Shown here: positions 1 to 8,067 of the stretch, in pieces
Layout: each line of letters opens with the position of its first letter
How positions within the stretch are numbered: position 1 is the first letter of the stretch
Source of the DNA: an uncultured Granulosicoccus sp.
GTDB lineage: Bacteria; Pseudomonadota; Gammaproteobacteria; Granulosicoccales; Granulosicoccaceae
DNA: 64,000 nt
Direction of reading: 5' to 3'
Assembly: GCA_947492525.1 (NCBI GenBank)
Contig: CANLNQ010000017.1
Span: 90,943-154,942 of the forward strand
Program-made: the position numbers and the translations under genes
The notes under the pieces: model-generated
The model's input: only the letters and a program-made list of their open reading frames with translations
What the model was told of the DNA's origin: nothing
The model's database searches: none

Positions 1-38
1 TTCGACCGGCTTGTCACGCCTTCAGTCAGCTCGGTCAT
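1..38 (-). CDS. Possible 5' end of a gene leaving the left edge
   Basis: On the minus strand an ATG at 38 is preceded by an AGGGG stretch about five bases upstream and opens a frame (MTELTEGVTSRS) that stays open to the edge. It would lie just downstream of alanine dehydrogenase on the same strand. Only 12 codons are visible, so the product cannot be named and chance is a real alternative. Confidence 0.2.
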   Translation of the reverse strand, partial: MTELTEGVTSRS

Positions 39-47
39 TACACCCCT

Positions 48-70
48 GCCAGGCTTTCCACACGCCTGGC
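48..70 (-). terminator. Small hairpin after alanine dehydrogenase
   Basis: A perfect 7-bp inverted repeat (GCCAGGC at 48-54, GCCTGGC at 64-70) lies about 35 bp beyond the alanine dehydrogenase stop. No T-run follows in either direction, so it could be a weak or Rho-assisted terminator or a processing hairpin. Confidence 0.3.
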
Positions 71-105
71 GACTCGCTCGATGAACGCTTTGTTGAAACA
101 GTACA

Positions 106-1224
106 CTAGCTGTCCAGTGCAGTCATCGGGTCCTTGTACGCATGGCCCAGTGCATCTGCCACCTCCTTGTAGGTCACCTGCCCCTTGCAGACGTTGAGTC
201 CGGCAAGCAGATGCCGATCATCCTTCAATGCCTGCTTGTATCCCTTGTCTGCAAGGGCGAGCATGTAAGGCAAGGTCACATTGTTCAGCGCGTAGGTCGA
301 CGTTCTTGGCACCCCGCCTGGCATGTTCGCGACGCAGTAATGCACCACATCATCCACGATGTATGTCGGTTCTGCATGTGTGGTGGCGTGGGATGTCTCA
401 CTACACCCACCCTGATCAATGGCAACGTCCACGAACACGGCTCCCGGTTTCATGTTCTTGACCATGTCGCAGGTAATCAGCTTTGGCGCTGATGCGCCCG
501 GAACCAGAACGGCGCCAATCACCAGGTCTGCGGTCAGCACATGATGTTCCAATGCGTCCGCCGTCGAGAAGACTGAATTGGTCGTTCTGCCGAATTGCTG
601 CCAGTGCTTTTCCAGCATGTCGGGGTTGCGATCAAGAACCCATACATCGGCGCCCATGCCTACCGCTATGTGAGTTGCATGCGTACCGACCGTGCCTGCG
701 CCGATGATCACCACTTTTGCGGGGTCGACACCAGGTACGCCACCCAACAGAACACCCAGCCCGCCATGCGGATGCTCCAGCGCGTAGGCTCCGGCCTGTA
801 CAGCCATTCGCCCGGCCACTTTCGACATGGGCGCCAGTAACGGCAAGCCACCCTGTGCGCCGGTGACCGTTTCATAGGCAATGCACACCGCACCACTGTC
901 TACCAGGTCCCTGGTCTGTTCGGGGTCCGGAGCCAGATGCAGATAAGTGAAAAGCACCTGTCCTTCCCGCAGCATCTTTCGTTCGACAGCCTGCGGTTCC
1001 TTGACCTTCACGATCATGTCGCAGGCCTCGAACAGGCTCGCAGGCTCATCAACCACCCTGGCACCGGCGTTGCGATAATCCTCATCCGATCGGCCTATGC
1101 CCTCTCCACAATGGCTTTCAACCGATACCTCATGGCCATGATCAACCATTTCTCTGACGCTTGTCGGCGTCATCCCGACCCTGTATTCGTGATTCTTGAT
1201 CTCTTTGGGGACACCTATATGCAT
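106..1224 (-). CDS. ald: Alanine dehydrogenase
   Basis: NAD-dependent alanine dehydrogenase interconverts L-alanine and pyruvate plus ammonia in the cytoplasm. The 372 residues match the usual length. The N-terminus [20 protein letters not shown] is the family signature, and the substrate-binding residues known from the family are in register: Arg15, Lys75 and His96. A Rossmann fold follows with [14 protein letters not shown] near 170, and the [10 protein letters not shown] segment carrying the catalytic Asp lies near 270. It appears to be a single-gene unit; the next minus-strand gene upstream starts more than 1 kb away. Its likely role is alanine catabolism or ammonia balance. The assignment is very secure. 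Confidence 0.97.
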   Translation of the reverse strand: MHIGVPKEIKNHEYRVGMTPTSVREMVDHGHEVSVESHCGEGIGRSDEDYRNAGARVVDEPASLFEACDMIVKVKEPQAVERKMLREGQVLFTYLHLAPDPEQTRDLVDSGAVCIAYETVTGAQGGLPLLAPMSKVAGRMAVQAGAYALEHPHGGLGVLLGGVPGVDPAKVVIIGAGTVGTHATHIAVGMGADVWVLDRNPDMLEKHWQQFGRTTNSVFSTADALEHHVLTADLVIGAVLVPGASAPKLITCDMVKNMKPGAVFVDVAIDQGGCSETSHATTHAEPTYIVDDVVHYCVANMPGGVPRTSTYALNNVTLPYMLALADKGYKQALKDDRHLLAGLNVCKGQVTYKEVADALGHAYKDPMTALDS

Positions 1225-1601
1225 GGGAGTAACCTCACTGTCAGTGATTCATGTCAATCAAGTTTTTCTGGTTCGCGCTCTCGTGAAAAACATACCGATG
1301 TATTCAGTGTAGTGCATCGAGCTGCATGGAAAGGTGTCGGATCCTGTCTTGCTGAGCAATCTTCGGCATCCCCAGCGCAACGCGTTCCGCCGCCTTCCGC
1401 ATGACCCCATACGCTTGCTTGCTCGACAGTGCGCCGAGGACCATGACTGTGACACACAGCACCATTGCCACGTGTAAGAGTTACCGTGCAAAGCTATCGC
1501 TGCATCCCCACGCCAATATAGGACCCTGAAACGTTCAATGGGTACAGATATTGCCCTGCCCCATTGTGGTGTCCGTCCAGTTAGATCCGTGGAGTATTTC
1601 G
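1225..1601. other. Non-coding stretch between ald and a small ORF
   Basis: 377 bp without a convincing gene. It must hold the ald promoter and probably the promoter of the small plus-strand ORF at 1602. I see no clear binding-site dyad. The short open frames here have no recognisable protein features. Confidence 0.5.
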
Positions 1602-1814
1602 ATGAAAGTCAGCATCATCAGTGGAGAATTCAAAGGCAGGGAAGCCTTCATCATCGGTCAGTCCTTCATTCGTGAAGCACGACTTTGCGGTGGGCCCGAC
1701 AGCTGCCAATCCGTAACCGCCCGCATCGACGGCATGCTGTATCCGGTGGTACTGGACTTGAGCGAAATCGCCATGGATAGCCAATCATCGCCGATGATCA
1801 TGATGGCCATGTGA
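1602..1814 (+). CDS. Small hypothetical protein
   Basis: A 70-residue frame starting MKVSIISGEFKGREAFIIGQ. I chose the ATG at 1602 over the upstream in-frame start at 1551 because a GGAG lies about eight bases before it and the first 17 residues of the longer frame look like non-coding sequence. It has alternating hydrophobic beta-like segments, two cysteines in RLCGGPDSC, and no signal peptide or membrane segment. A hairpin follows the stop. I do not recognise the family. It is an isolated plus-strand gene between two minus-strand units, so it may be an orphan small gene. Confidence 0.5.
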   Translation: MKVSIISGEFKGREAFIIGQSFIREARLCGGPDSCQSVTARIDGMLYPVVLDLSEIAMDSQSSPMIMMAM

Positions 1815-1822
1815 CAGGCAGT

Positions 1823-1859
1823 GGCAACGTCATCGGCAGTGGATTGCGTTGACGTTGCC
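1823..1859. terminator. 10-bp perfect inverted repeat
   Basis: GGCAACGTCA at 1823-1832 pairs with TGACGTTGCC at 1850-1859, nine bases after the stop of the small ORF. There is no long T-run, so it is either an imperfect terminator or another RNA structure. Confidence 0.4.
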
Positions 1860-1970
1860 TTGATGGACTCAATGCGCCAGCTTTCGCAAAAGCCGCACTG
1901 ACAAGGTTGACGATCACGAGCAGGCTCGGCTCAGCCTTTTTACGCTAGCCAATGACACTGCCTCCCTTCT

Positions 1971-2438
1971 TCAGAACGCCATATCGGCAGCATCGACACG
2001 CAAGAGTTCAGTCCCGGCAACGGCGCACACCACACCCTCGACACGAACCTCGAAATCCACCTCGGCCTTGACGTTCGAGGCCAGAGAGACCTTCGCGACT
2101 ATCCTGGCCACCGAGTTCAAGGGGATGGGTTGCAGTATTTCGTAACTGATCCTCTTGTTGACATAGAAGTAGTCGAGAGGTTCTACCAGTTCCCGCCCTT
2201 CCCTATCGTGCGCTTGGGCGGTTGCCGCCCAGGCCCCATGGCAGAAACAAATGGTAGTGATCAGCCCGTGATGATACTTGCCCGGGTGCGCAACATGCGC
2301 CTCCTGCGTCGGCCACTCACAGACATAGCCTTCCTCCGTCTTGAAGGTTTCTGCATGCAAGCCTGTCGCACTGCATCGGCCACATCCATAGCATTTCCAG
2401 CCAAAGCCACTCTGCAGAGAAAGCTTCTCTATCGACAT
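1971..2438 (-). CDS. Hotdog-fold (PaaI-like) thioesterase-type protein
   Basis: 155 residues. The first part has a cysteine cluster (CYGCGRC at about 16-22), followed by the hotdog pattern in which HPGKYHHGLITTICFCHGAW stands where acyl-CoA thioesterases have their HxGxxxxxxD-type helix. Two long beta strands follow (ARIVAKVSLASNVKAEVDFE). The family hydrolyses acyl-CoA or acyl-ACP thioesters, but the cysteine-rich N-terminus resembles the uncharacterised subgroup often annotated as hypothetical hotdog proteins, so the substrate is unknown. It lies 48 bp after the DUF411 lipoprotein on the same strand and may be the last gene of that operon. Confidence 0.6.
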   Translation of the reverse strand: MSIEKLSLQSGFGWKCYGCGRCSATGLHAETFKTEEGYVCEWPTQEAHVAHPGKYHHGLITTICFCHGAWAATAQAHDREGRELVEPLDYFYVNKRISYEILQPIPLNSVARIVAKVSLASNVKAEVDFEVRVEGVVCAVAGTELLRVDAADMAF

Positions 2439-2486
2439 GGTGGGTTCCTCATCCCGAGTCCGTTCATGCTGCAGATTCCTGCTCGA

Positions 2487-3032
2487 TCAGTATGCCGACC
2501 AGACCCGAGTGCGACCGTTCTCATCGAAGGCGAGCACGTCATAATCCTTCGGGGTCAGATTACCCATCCCCGGAGACATCATGGGCATACCGGGAGCCGT
2601 CAACCCGACAATGTCTGGACGTTCTGCAAGTAGCTTTCTGACATCGCTGGCGGGCACATGCCCTTCAACGACATAACCATCCAGCACAGCGGTATGACAG
2701 GATTTCAGTTCAGGTGAAGTCAATCCATACTTCGCCTTGATTGAATCCACATCATCGGTCTCCACAGCGGTGACCGTAAACCCTTCCGTCTGCATGTAGT
2801 CAACCCACTCCGTGCAGCATCCGCAGCTCGGCGACTTGTACACCGTCATTGTCATCGCTGACACATCAGTGGGCACCTCTGCCGTTGGTTCCGATGTGGG
2901 CGAGACGGTTTGCGTGGCGTGCGCGATTGCTGGTGTATCGCTTGACGTAGAGCTCCCGCAGGCGCTCAATATGACCAGTGACATTCCCAGGACCGGTACC
3001 ATCACTGTTCCCTTGATCGTGGACTTATTCAT
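2487..3032 (-). CDS. DUF411 metal-binding lipoprotein
   Basis: 181 residues with a lipoprotein signal ending in the lipobox ILSAC (Cys25), a Ser/Thr/Pro linker, then a DUF411 domain at about 61-150. The domain shows Cys70-Gly-Cys72-Cys73, Cys112-His113 and a C-terminal Met-rich PGMPMMSPGM. DUF411 proteins are frequently encoded next to copper tolerance genes (CopG-type), and the Cys, His and Met residues fit periplasmic copper binding. It follows three c-type cytochrome genes on the same strand. The metal and role are inferred from family and context. Confidence 0.85.
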   Translation of the reverse strand: MNKSTIKGTVMVPVLGMSLVILSACGSSTSSDTPAIAHATQTVSPTSEPTAEVPTDVSAMTMTVYKSPSCGCCTEWVDYMQTEGFTVTAVETDDVDSIKAKYGLTSPELKSCHTAVLDGYVVEGHVPASDVRKLLAERPDIVGLTAPGMPMMSPGMGNLTPKDYDVLAFDENGRTRVWSAY

Positions 3033-3103
3033 TTTCGACTATCTCTTGAAGGTTATGTTGCAGGCCGATGGATGGAGAGGCCGCAACGGGCAAATTGATG
3101 CAT

Positions 3104-3667
3104 TCATTTGAAGAGCCTGTCGAGAGCAGAATCCGAGTCGTTCTCTATTCCCAGGCTCTCAAGCTGAGAGGCGTTTACTTCGTCTTGCCACTGTCGTTCC
3201 TGTTCCGGCCAACGTGACTTGATGAACGACAGCACCGCAATGATCTCCTGATCGCTCAGGATTCCCTCATAAACCGGCATCGCGCTTCGATAGTCCGGGT
3301 CGTTGATCACGCGTGCAACGCCATACTTGGTGATTTCAAACAGAAGATCATCCGCATGATGCCAGGTATGACCCGTTTCATCGTGCGGTGGTGCGGGGAG
3401 CAAACCCGCCTCATCTCGCTGCCGCCAATCGGACTGGCCTTGAAGCTCTGCGCCGTGACAGGCAGCGCAGTGTTGCTGATAGACCACCGCGCCTTCATCG
3501 ACGACTGCCAGATTGTCGGACGTGAGCCGAGTGAGTATGCCGTCAGTTCCCTTGCTCGCCATGACGGGCAATGACGCTAACAACAAACTACAACATATAG
3601 CCTGATAAACGACGTAACGCAGTCGGAAAAAGACGTTCACACTCGTGACTCCATTGCATACTGCCAT
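3104..3667 (-). CDS. Monohaem cytochrome c, exported
   Basis: 187 residues with an N-terminal hydrophobic export segment (about 15-37), then one haem-binding CAACH at 67-71. The conserved C-terminal helix contains SDQEIIAVLSFIKSRWP, typical of class I cytochrome c. A methionine in YRSAMPVYEG is the probable axial ligand. The start ATG overlaps the stop of the dihaem cytochrome gene by one base (TAATG), so the two are probably translationally coupled. It likely serves as a periplasmic electron carrier for its dihaem neighbour; the donor and acceptor cannot be seen from the sequence. Confidence 0.88.
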   Translation of the reverse strand: MAVCNGVTSVNVFFRLRYVVYQAICCSLLLASLPVMASKGTDGILTRLTSDNLAVVDEGAVVYQQHCAACHGAELQGQSDWRQRDEAGLLPAPPHDETGHTWHHADDLLFEITKYGVARVINDPDYRSAMPVYEGILSDQEIIAVLSFIKSRWPEQERQWQDEVNASQLESLGIENDSDSALDRLFK

Positions 3668-4581
3668 TATTCAGTCCCTCCATTGAAAGACGATTTGAGA
3701 TAAAGCGCCATGGCCTGACGATCAGCTGAGGACAGATGCGCCGTCCCCTGATCGATCACCGCAGCCATATGCCCTCCGGTAAAATCTCCTTCAGGCGTCA
3801 TACCGATTTCCAGAAAGAACATCAGATCCTCGATGGTCCACTCTCTCAAGGCGTCTGCCGTGATTGCCGGAACAGCAGCGCCTTCAGGCCCTCGCCTGTT
3901 GCCGGATAATCTCCGATCAGGTATCCCACCAAGCAGATTGCGCCTTGCATGGCATTCAGCGCAATGGGCTGGCCCTTCAACGAGGTACTCTCCCCGTTCG
4001 GAAAATCGACCAGATTGGTAGTCAACGGGTACAAAAAGTGTTTTCCAGAAGCTCAATCCAGCCCTGGCAAATCCTGGCAGTAGCAATGCGTGCTCGGGGG
4101 AGGCCCCTTGCACAGGGTCGGTCGATTGGAGCCAGACAAACAGATCGATAATGTCCTGTTGCTGCATGACAGCATATGCCGCATACGGGAAAGCCGGCCA
4201 GTAGTGTTTGCCGTCCGGTCGACGTCCGTTCAGCAGCGCTTTCGCAAGCATGTCCACTGTCCACAAACCGATCCCTGATTCCTTATCGCTGGTGATATTC
4301 GGAGAGACAAAAGTGCCAAACGGACTTTCCAGTTTCACACCACCGGCAAGCAAGGCACCGCCATTTGCCTTATCGGTATGGCAACTGATACAACCCGATG
4401 CTCGCGCCACATTCTCGCCGCGTTCTGCATCTCCCGTGGAACGCGCCGCGCCTGACTCGCTGAACAGTGCAAATCGATTGTCTTCGATATCCTGGTTCCG
4501 CACTTGCACGTAGGCTACAGCCGACACACAGATGCCTACAGCACATAGCGCCAGGAGCGATATGAACCGACGAGCACGCAT
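3667..4581 (-). CDS. Dihaem cytochrome c, membrane-anchored
   Basis: 304 residues. A single N-terminal hydrophobic segment (about 7-25) is followed by two cytochrome c domains with CISCH at 64-68 and CAECH at 207-211. The layout resembles the cytochrome subunits of periplasmic alcohol and aldehyde dehydrogenases, with motifs such as FGTFVSPNITSD and a final QAMALYLKS helix. No dehydrogenase catalytic subunit is encoded beside it, which is odd for that family. It sits four bases after the cytochrome c' gene and is coupled to the next cytochrome gene, so the three haem proteins are almost certainly co-expressed. Confidence 0.88.
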   Translation of the reverse strand: MRARRFISLLALCAVGICVSAVAYVQVRNQDIEDNRFALFSESGAARSTGDAERGENVARASGCISCHTDKANGGALLAGGVKLESPFGTFVSPNITSDKESGIGLWTVDMLAKALLNGRRPDGKHYWPAFPYAAYAVMQQQDIIDLFVWLQSTDPVQGASPEHALLLPGFARAGLSFWKTLFVPVDYQSGRFSERGEYLVEGPAHCAECHARRNLLGGIPDRRLSGNRRGPEGAAVPAITADALREWTIEDLMFFLEIGMTPEGDFTGGHMAAVIDQGTAHLSSADRQAMALYLKSSFNGGTE

Positions 4582-4584
4582 GTC

Positions 4585-5085
4585 CTAATCCTGTTTCAGT
4601 CGAAAGCGTTCGTGACATCCCGAGCAGCCTTTGGATGTGCGAAAGAACGCTGTGCGGACCGCTCTGCTGTTCTCTTCATCGGATTGCTCGCCACTATCAA
4701 GTTTGCTGGCGATGTTGGCGAATACCCGGCTGTCTTCCGTGAAACGCGTGGCTATCGCAACAAAGTCATCCCATTCGGACCAGATCGCCGGTAGTGCCTC
4801 GGTCCTCGCCCCGGATCGACTCTCCTCTGTATCGGGAAACAATCCGGTAATCTGCTCGCCATGCATGACGAAAGCTGCAGCGGCCGTCTCGACGGCATCA
4901 GCATCGAACGCGGTCTTGCCTTTCAGCATGTCGCCAACAACCCTGGCATGATCGCCCAGAACGCCCATGGCGTCCATGCGTTCCTTCACGATGCCGCTGG
5001 CGCCGGTATGCGCTGTTGGCTGGCTGACGACGAGCATGACACCCAGGCCAAGCATCACTGATCGCAGACGATAGTGTTTGAACAT
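4585..5085 (-). CDS. Cytochrome c' (class II cytochrome c)
   Basis: 166 residues with a signal peptide ending near VVSQPTAHT. The four-helix-bundle pattern of cytochrome c' is followed by a single haem motif near the C-terminus, CSGCH at 154-158, the defining position for class II. The MDAMGVLGDHARVVGDMLKG segment corresponds to the haem-distal helix. Cytochromes c' bind NO or other gases and have been linked to nitrosative and copper stress. It is the first of three consecutive cytochrome genes and lies about 150 bp downstream of a Cys/His-rich exported protein. Confidence 0.87.
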   Translation of the reverse strand: MFKHYRLRSVMLGLGVMLVVSQPTAHTGASGIVKERMDAMGVLGDHARVVGDMLKGKTAFDADAVETAAAAFVMHGEQITGLFPDTEESRSGARTEALPAIWSEWDDFVAIATRFTEDSRVFANIASKLDSGEQSDEENSRAVRTAFFRTSKGCSGCHERFRLKQD

Positions 5086-5235
5086 GATTTATCCTCAGTT
5101 GAGATTCGTGCATGACTGACACCCCTGGGCGCATCACGCATTCGACACGCTGATATTGACAGCGTGCACATAGAGGCTGATATACACACCACCTTTGCTA
5201 CATCGCTATGGTGGACACCAGCCAGGCAATACGAA

Positions 5236-5733
5236 TCAACTGATAGGAGGGCGATACAAGGCTGGTAGAGTTACCTCGACGATGGCATCGACATCGTCAT
5301 GCAAGGGAACTCGCATGAGCCCCCAATCCAGCGGCACCGTCACGTTGGTGAGAAAGGCGGTAGCGATAAGGCCACCGGCGGCACACGCCAGAGCACAGGC
5401 CGATGAGCAGGGAATTGCACCGTCACAAGGCATGAAATTCGTCATGGAAGATCGACAGTCTCCATGAGCCCCATGCCCACGATGATCCATATCATTCATG
5501 GCGAAGGCCATCTCATCCGATGCGTTTCGAAAGCCACGCTGAGCGTGAATCGGAGGAGTTGTCGGTACCATGGATTCAAGAGTGATCGGCGAAGATCCTG
5601 CCTGCATCCGGGATTGCTCATCGCAATGAGCGTGACCAGCCGCCAGGCTGACCGCAGCGATTCCTGTGCATAGCACGGCCAGTAGCGCTTGAAGCACCCT
5701 GATCCACTGCCTATGCCAGAATTTCGAGTTCAT
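5236..5733 (-). CDS. Exported Cys/His-rich protein (DUF2946-like)
   Basis: 165 residues with an N-terminal export signal (about 12-32). A His/Asp/Met-rich region has HAHCDEQSRM and MNDMDHRGHGAHGDC, then a Cys-rich hydrophobic segment contains CDGAIPCSSACALACAAGG. This layout resembles DUF2946/CopL-like proteins that lie beside copper resistance genes, but the match is by eye only. It heads the minus-strand cytochrome group, which together with DUF411 supports a metal-stress role. The hydrophobic second half could be a membrane segment. Confidence 0.6.
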   Translation of the reverse strand: MNSKFWHRQWIRVLQALLAVLCTGIAAVSLAAGHAHCDEQSRMQAGSSPITLESMVPTTPPIHAQRGFRNASDEMAFAMNDMDHRGHGAHGDCRSSMTNFMPCDGAIPCSSACALACAAGGLIATAFLTNVTVPLDWGLMRVPLHDDVDAIVEVTLPALYRPPIS

Positions 5734-5985
5734 TCAACGAGTCATTCAGCCTTGTTGTCGTTCAATACAGTCGACCATCATGCAAATTGGAAACCAGCCA
5801 ACTTTCCAATCCTGTTATCGGCAGGCATTCTGCCAAAGTTCAATCAGCCAAGCAATTAGAGCAGAACGCGTCCCATTTGTCCCGCTTGCTCAATCCAGAC
5901 AACCGTGCGTCTGTTTACTCCGGGAATTTACTGAACTGTCGAATCGTTTCCAACCTGAGTCACCGATCTCACACATCGCCTGATC

Positions 5986-6966
5986 TCACATCGGAGCACC
6001 CAGGCGCTCCCGGTATCGCATGGGTGGAACGCCCATCGTCTTTCGAAATTCCCGACGAAAGGTTTCCGCGGAGCCAAACCCGCAGACTTCCCAGACATCC
6101 GACAACGGGATGTTACTGTTTTCGAGCAATTCTGCGGCCCGTGAGATACGTTCCACCTTCAGCCAGTTCAACGGTGTCGTTCCCGCCTCCTCGTGAAACC
6201 GTCGCGCCAGCGTTCGGCTGCTGGTAGCGGCTGCATCGGCCATGCGCTCGATCGGCCATTCCTCGTCGATGGACGCCCGAATACGATCCTGCAATGCGGA
6301 CAAACCCGATCCGACACGAGCCCTGGGTTCCGGCCGGGGTACGAATTGGCGCTGACCACCATCTCTCTGAGCGGGCAGCACCAGCCGCCGCGCAACCGAG
6401 GCGGCAACCTGTGCACCGAAGTCCTGCCGTATGATGTGCAATCCCAGATCCAGCCCTGCTGCCGACCCGGCAGACGTCAACACGCGCTCACTTTCGACAA
6501 ACAGGACATCGGGATCCACACTGATCTCGGGGTATTGTGCCGCCAGTTTGTCCGTATAACGCCAGTGTGTTGTCGCACTCTTTCCGTTCAGGAGTCCCGC
6601 TGCAGCCAGTACGAAAACGCCGGAACAGATGGAGGCCACCCGCGCACCGCGCTCATGGGCGGCGTACAGAGCCGCGCACAGCTCTTCCGGCACGGGGGTA
6701 TCAGCGCCACGCCACCCCGGCACGATGATGAGGCTGGCCTCCTTCAGCAGAGCCAGATCATCCTGCGCGTCAACGGTGATGCCCCCGACGGCACGTATGG
6801 GCCCGGGCTCCGCCTTGACCGTTGCGTAGCGGTACCAGTTCTCGAACTCGGGTCGGGGCAACGCGAACAGCTCCACGGCAATGCCGAATTCGAAAGTGCA
6901 CAAACCGTCATAGGCAATGGCGCACACCAGCGGGTGTTTTTCGGGAAAATTGGCAAATTTGCCCAT
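5986..6966 (-). CDS. ftrA: GlxA/FtrA-type AraC regulator with DJ-1/PfpI domain
   Basis: About 326 residues from the ATG at 6966 (the longer frame from 7044 adds 26 atypical residues). Residues ~10-175 form a DJ-1/PfpI-like domain with ASICSGVFVLAAAGLL, where the cysteine sits at the nucleophile elbow. Residues ~220-320 are an AraC double helix-turn-helix with RFHEEAGTTPLNWL and CGFGSAETFRREFRKTMG. It is divergent from the NTF2-like and VOC genes, which are its likely targets. The symbol follows the FtrA family similarity; its ligand is unknown. Confidence 0.88.
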   Translation of the reverse strand: MGKFANFPEKHPLVCAIAYDGLCTFEFGIAVELFALPRPEFENWYRYATVKAEPGPIRAVGGITVDAQDDLALLKEASLIIVPGWRGADTPVPEELCAALYAAHERGARVASICSGVFVLAAAGLLNGKSATTHWRYTDKLAAQYPEISVDPDVLFVESERVLTSAGSAAGLDLGLHIIRQDFGAQVAASVARRLVLPAQRDGGQRQFVPRPEPRARVGSGLSALQDRIRASIDEEWPIERMADAAATSSRTLARRFHEEAGTTPLNWLKVERISRAAELLENSNIPLSDVWEVCGFGSAETFRREFRKTMGVPPMRYRERLGAPM

Positions 6967-7064
6967 GTTGGCAGTATTCGAGTGTGTATTGTCAATTACG
7001 ACAGTACTACAAATCCTCTGTTGGTCGCAAACTGTGTTCAACACTTTGAAACACGGACAAGACC

Positions 7065-7469
7065 ATGACTATCCATACTGAACTGTTGGCCGCAATCGAA
7101 ACCTACTTCGACGCCATCCATCACTGCGATGTCGACAAACTGAATGCCGTGTTCCATCCGCAATCCAGCCTCTTCGACGCGGATAACGGCACCGTCTTTG
7201 TCGAGCCGATAGACAGCTTCCGCCGGGATGTTGCAGGTCGTGTGTCGCCTGCCAGCAAGGGCCAGACGCGCCAGGCTGAAGTACTGCTGATCGATTTTCT
7301 GTCCCCGATCAGCGCAACCGTGAAGATCCGCATACGAGCCCATCAGAACGTGTTCGTGGATCATCTGGGTTTCGTGCACGGCCAGGATGGTTGGCAGATC
7401 GTCTCCAAGATCTGGCATCTGGAAAGCGTTGTAGACGCAGACGAACAGACACAAGGCACAGCCGCTTGA
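7065..7469 (+). CDS. NTF2-like (putative lumazine-binding) protein
   Basis: 134 residues with the small NTF2/SnoaL cone fold: an N-terminal helix (LLAAIETYFDAIHHCDVDKL), then HPQSSLFDADNGTVF and long beta strands ending DGWQIVSKIWHLES. It fits the putative lumazine-binding subgroup, whose biochemical role is undefined. It is the first gene after the divergent FtrA-type regulator and lies 45 bp before a VOC-family gene, so the two probably form one transcript under that regulator. Confidence 0.8.
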   Translation: MTIHTELLAAIETYFDAIHHCDVDKLNAVFHPQSSLFDADNGTVFVEPIDSFRRDVAGRVSPASKGQTRQAEVLLIDFLSPISATVKIRIRAHQNVFVDHLGFVHGQDGWQIVSKIWHLESVVDADEQTQGTAA

Positions 7470-7514
7470 ACAAATCCCCTCTTTGACACGACCAATACCA
7501 CAAAGGAAAGCACG

Positions 7515-7895
7515 ATGAGCAAAATGAACGCAGTCGGATGGTTCGATATCTTCGTTGATGACATGGACCGAGCCGTGGCCTTTTACGAAACCCTGCTCGG
7601 ATCCAGTCTGGAATCCATGGGTGACCCCACTGGCGAATCACAGATGATGAGCTTTCCCGCAGACATGAGCGTCTATGGTGCGGGTGGTGCATTGACCAAG
7701 TCACCTCACGCCAGCCCCGGAGTCGGCGGCACCATCGTGTACTTCATGGTCGAGGATTGCGCCGTACAGCAGGAGCGTGTGGCCCAGGCCGGCGGCACCG
7801 TGATCAGACCGAAATTCTCGATCGGCGACTTCGGCTGGATACTGCTTTGTCAGGATACCGAAGGCAACATGATCGGCTTCAACTCCATGAAATAG
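7515..7895 (+). CDS. VOC/glyoxalase-family protein
   Basis: 126 residues, one vicinal-oxygen-chelate unit made of two beta-alpha-beta-beta-beta halves. It begins NAVGWFDIFVDDMDRAVAFYE and ends with DTEGNMIGFNSMK, whose acidic residue is a usual metal ligand. A ribosome-binding AAAGGAAAG lies just ahead of the ATG. Family members are dioxygenases, glyoxalases, epimerases or resistance proteins; this short version matches the large group of uncharacterised VOC proteins. It is probably co-transcribed with the NTF2-like gene upstream. Confidence 0.88.
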   Translation: MSKMNAVGWFDIFVDDMDRAVAFYETLLGSSLESMGDPTGESQMMSFPADMSVYGAGGALTKSPHASPGVGGTIVYFMVEDCAVQQERVAQAGGTVIRPKFSIGDFGWILLCQDTEGNMIGFNSMK

Positions 7896-8067
7896 CCTTC
7901 GCGCTCATCATCGGCCCACTGCAAGATTCAGTGGGCCGATGATGTTGACTGCGACCGGCGCTTTTACAGGCAATCACCTTGCGCCGCACAAGGACGCGAG
8001 TGACACCAAAGTGTTGAGCCGCAGCAACCCGTATTTGCGACAGCTACGGTCATCGATTGACAGCGTC

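Noticed and set aside
1254..1491. Two minus-strand frames of 67 and 77 codons upstream of ald
   Set aside because: They overlap each other in different frames, are arginine- and serine-rich without domain features, and lie in the promoter gap.
6193..7068. 291-codon open frame on the plus strand
   Set aside because: Antisense to the FtrA-type regulator, which has recognisable DJ-1 and AraC domains.
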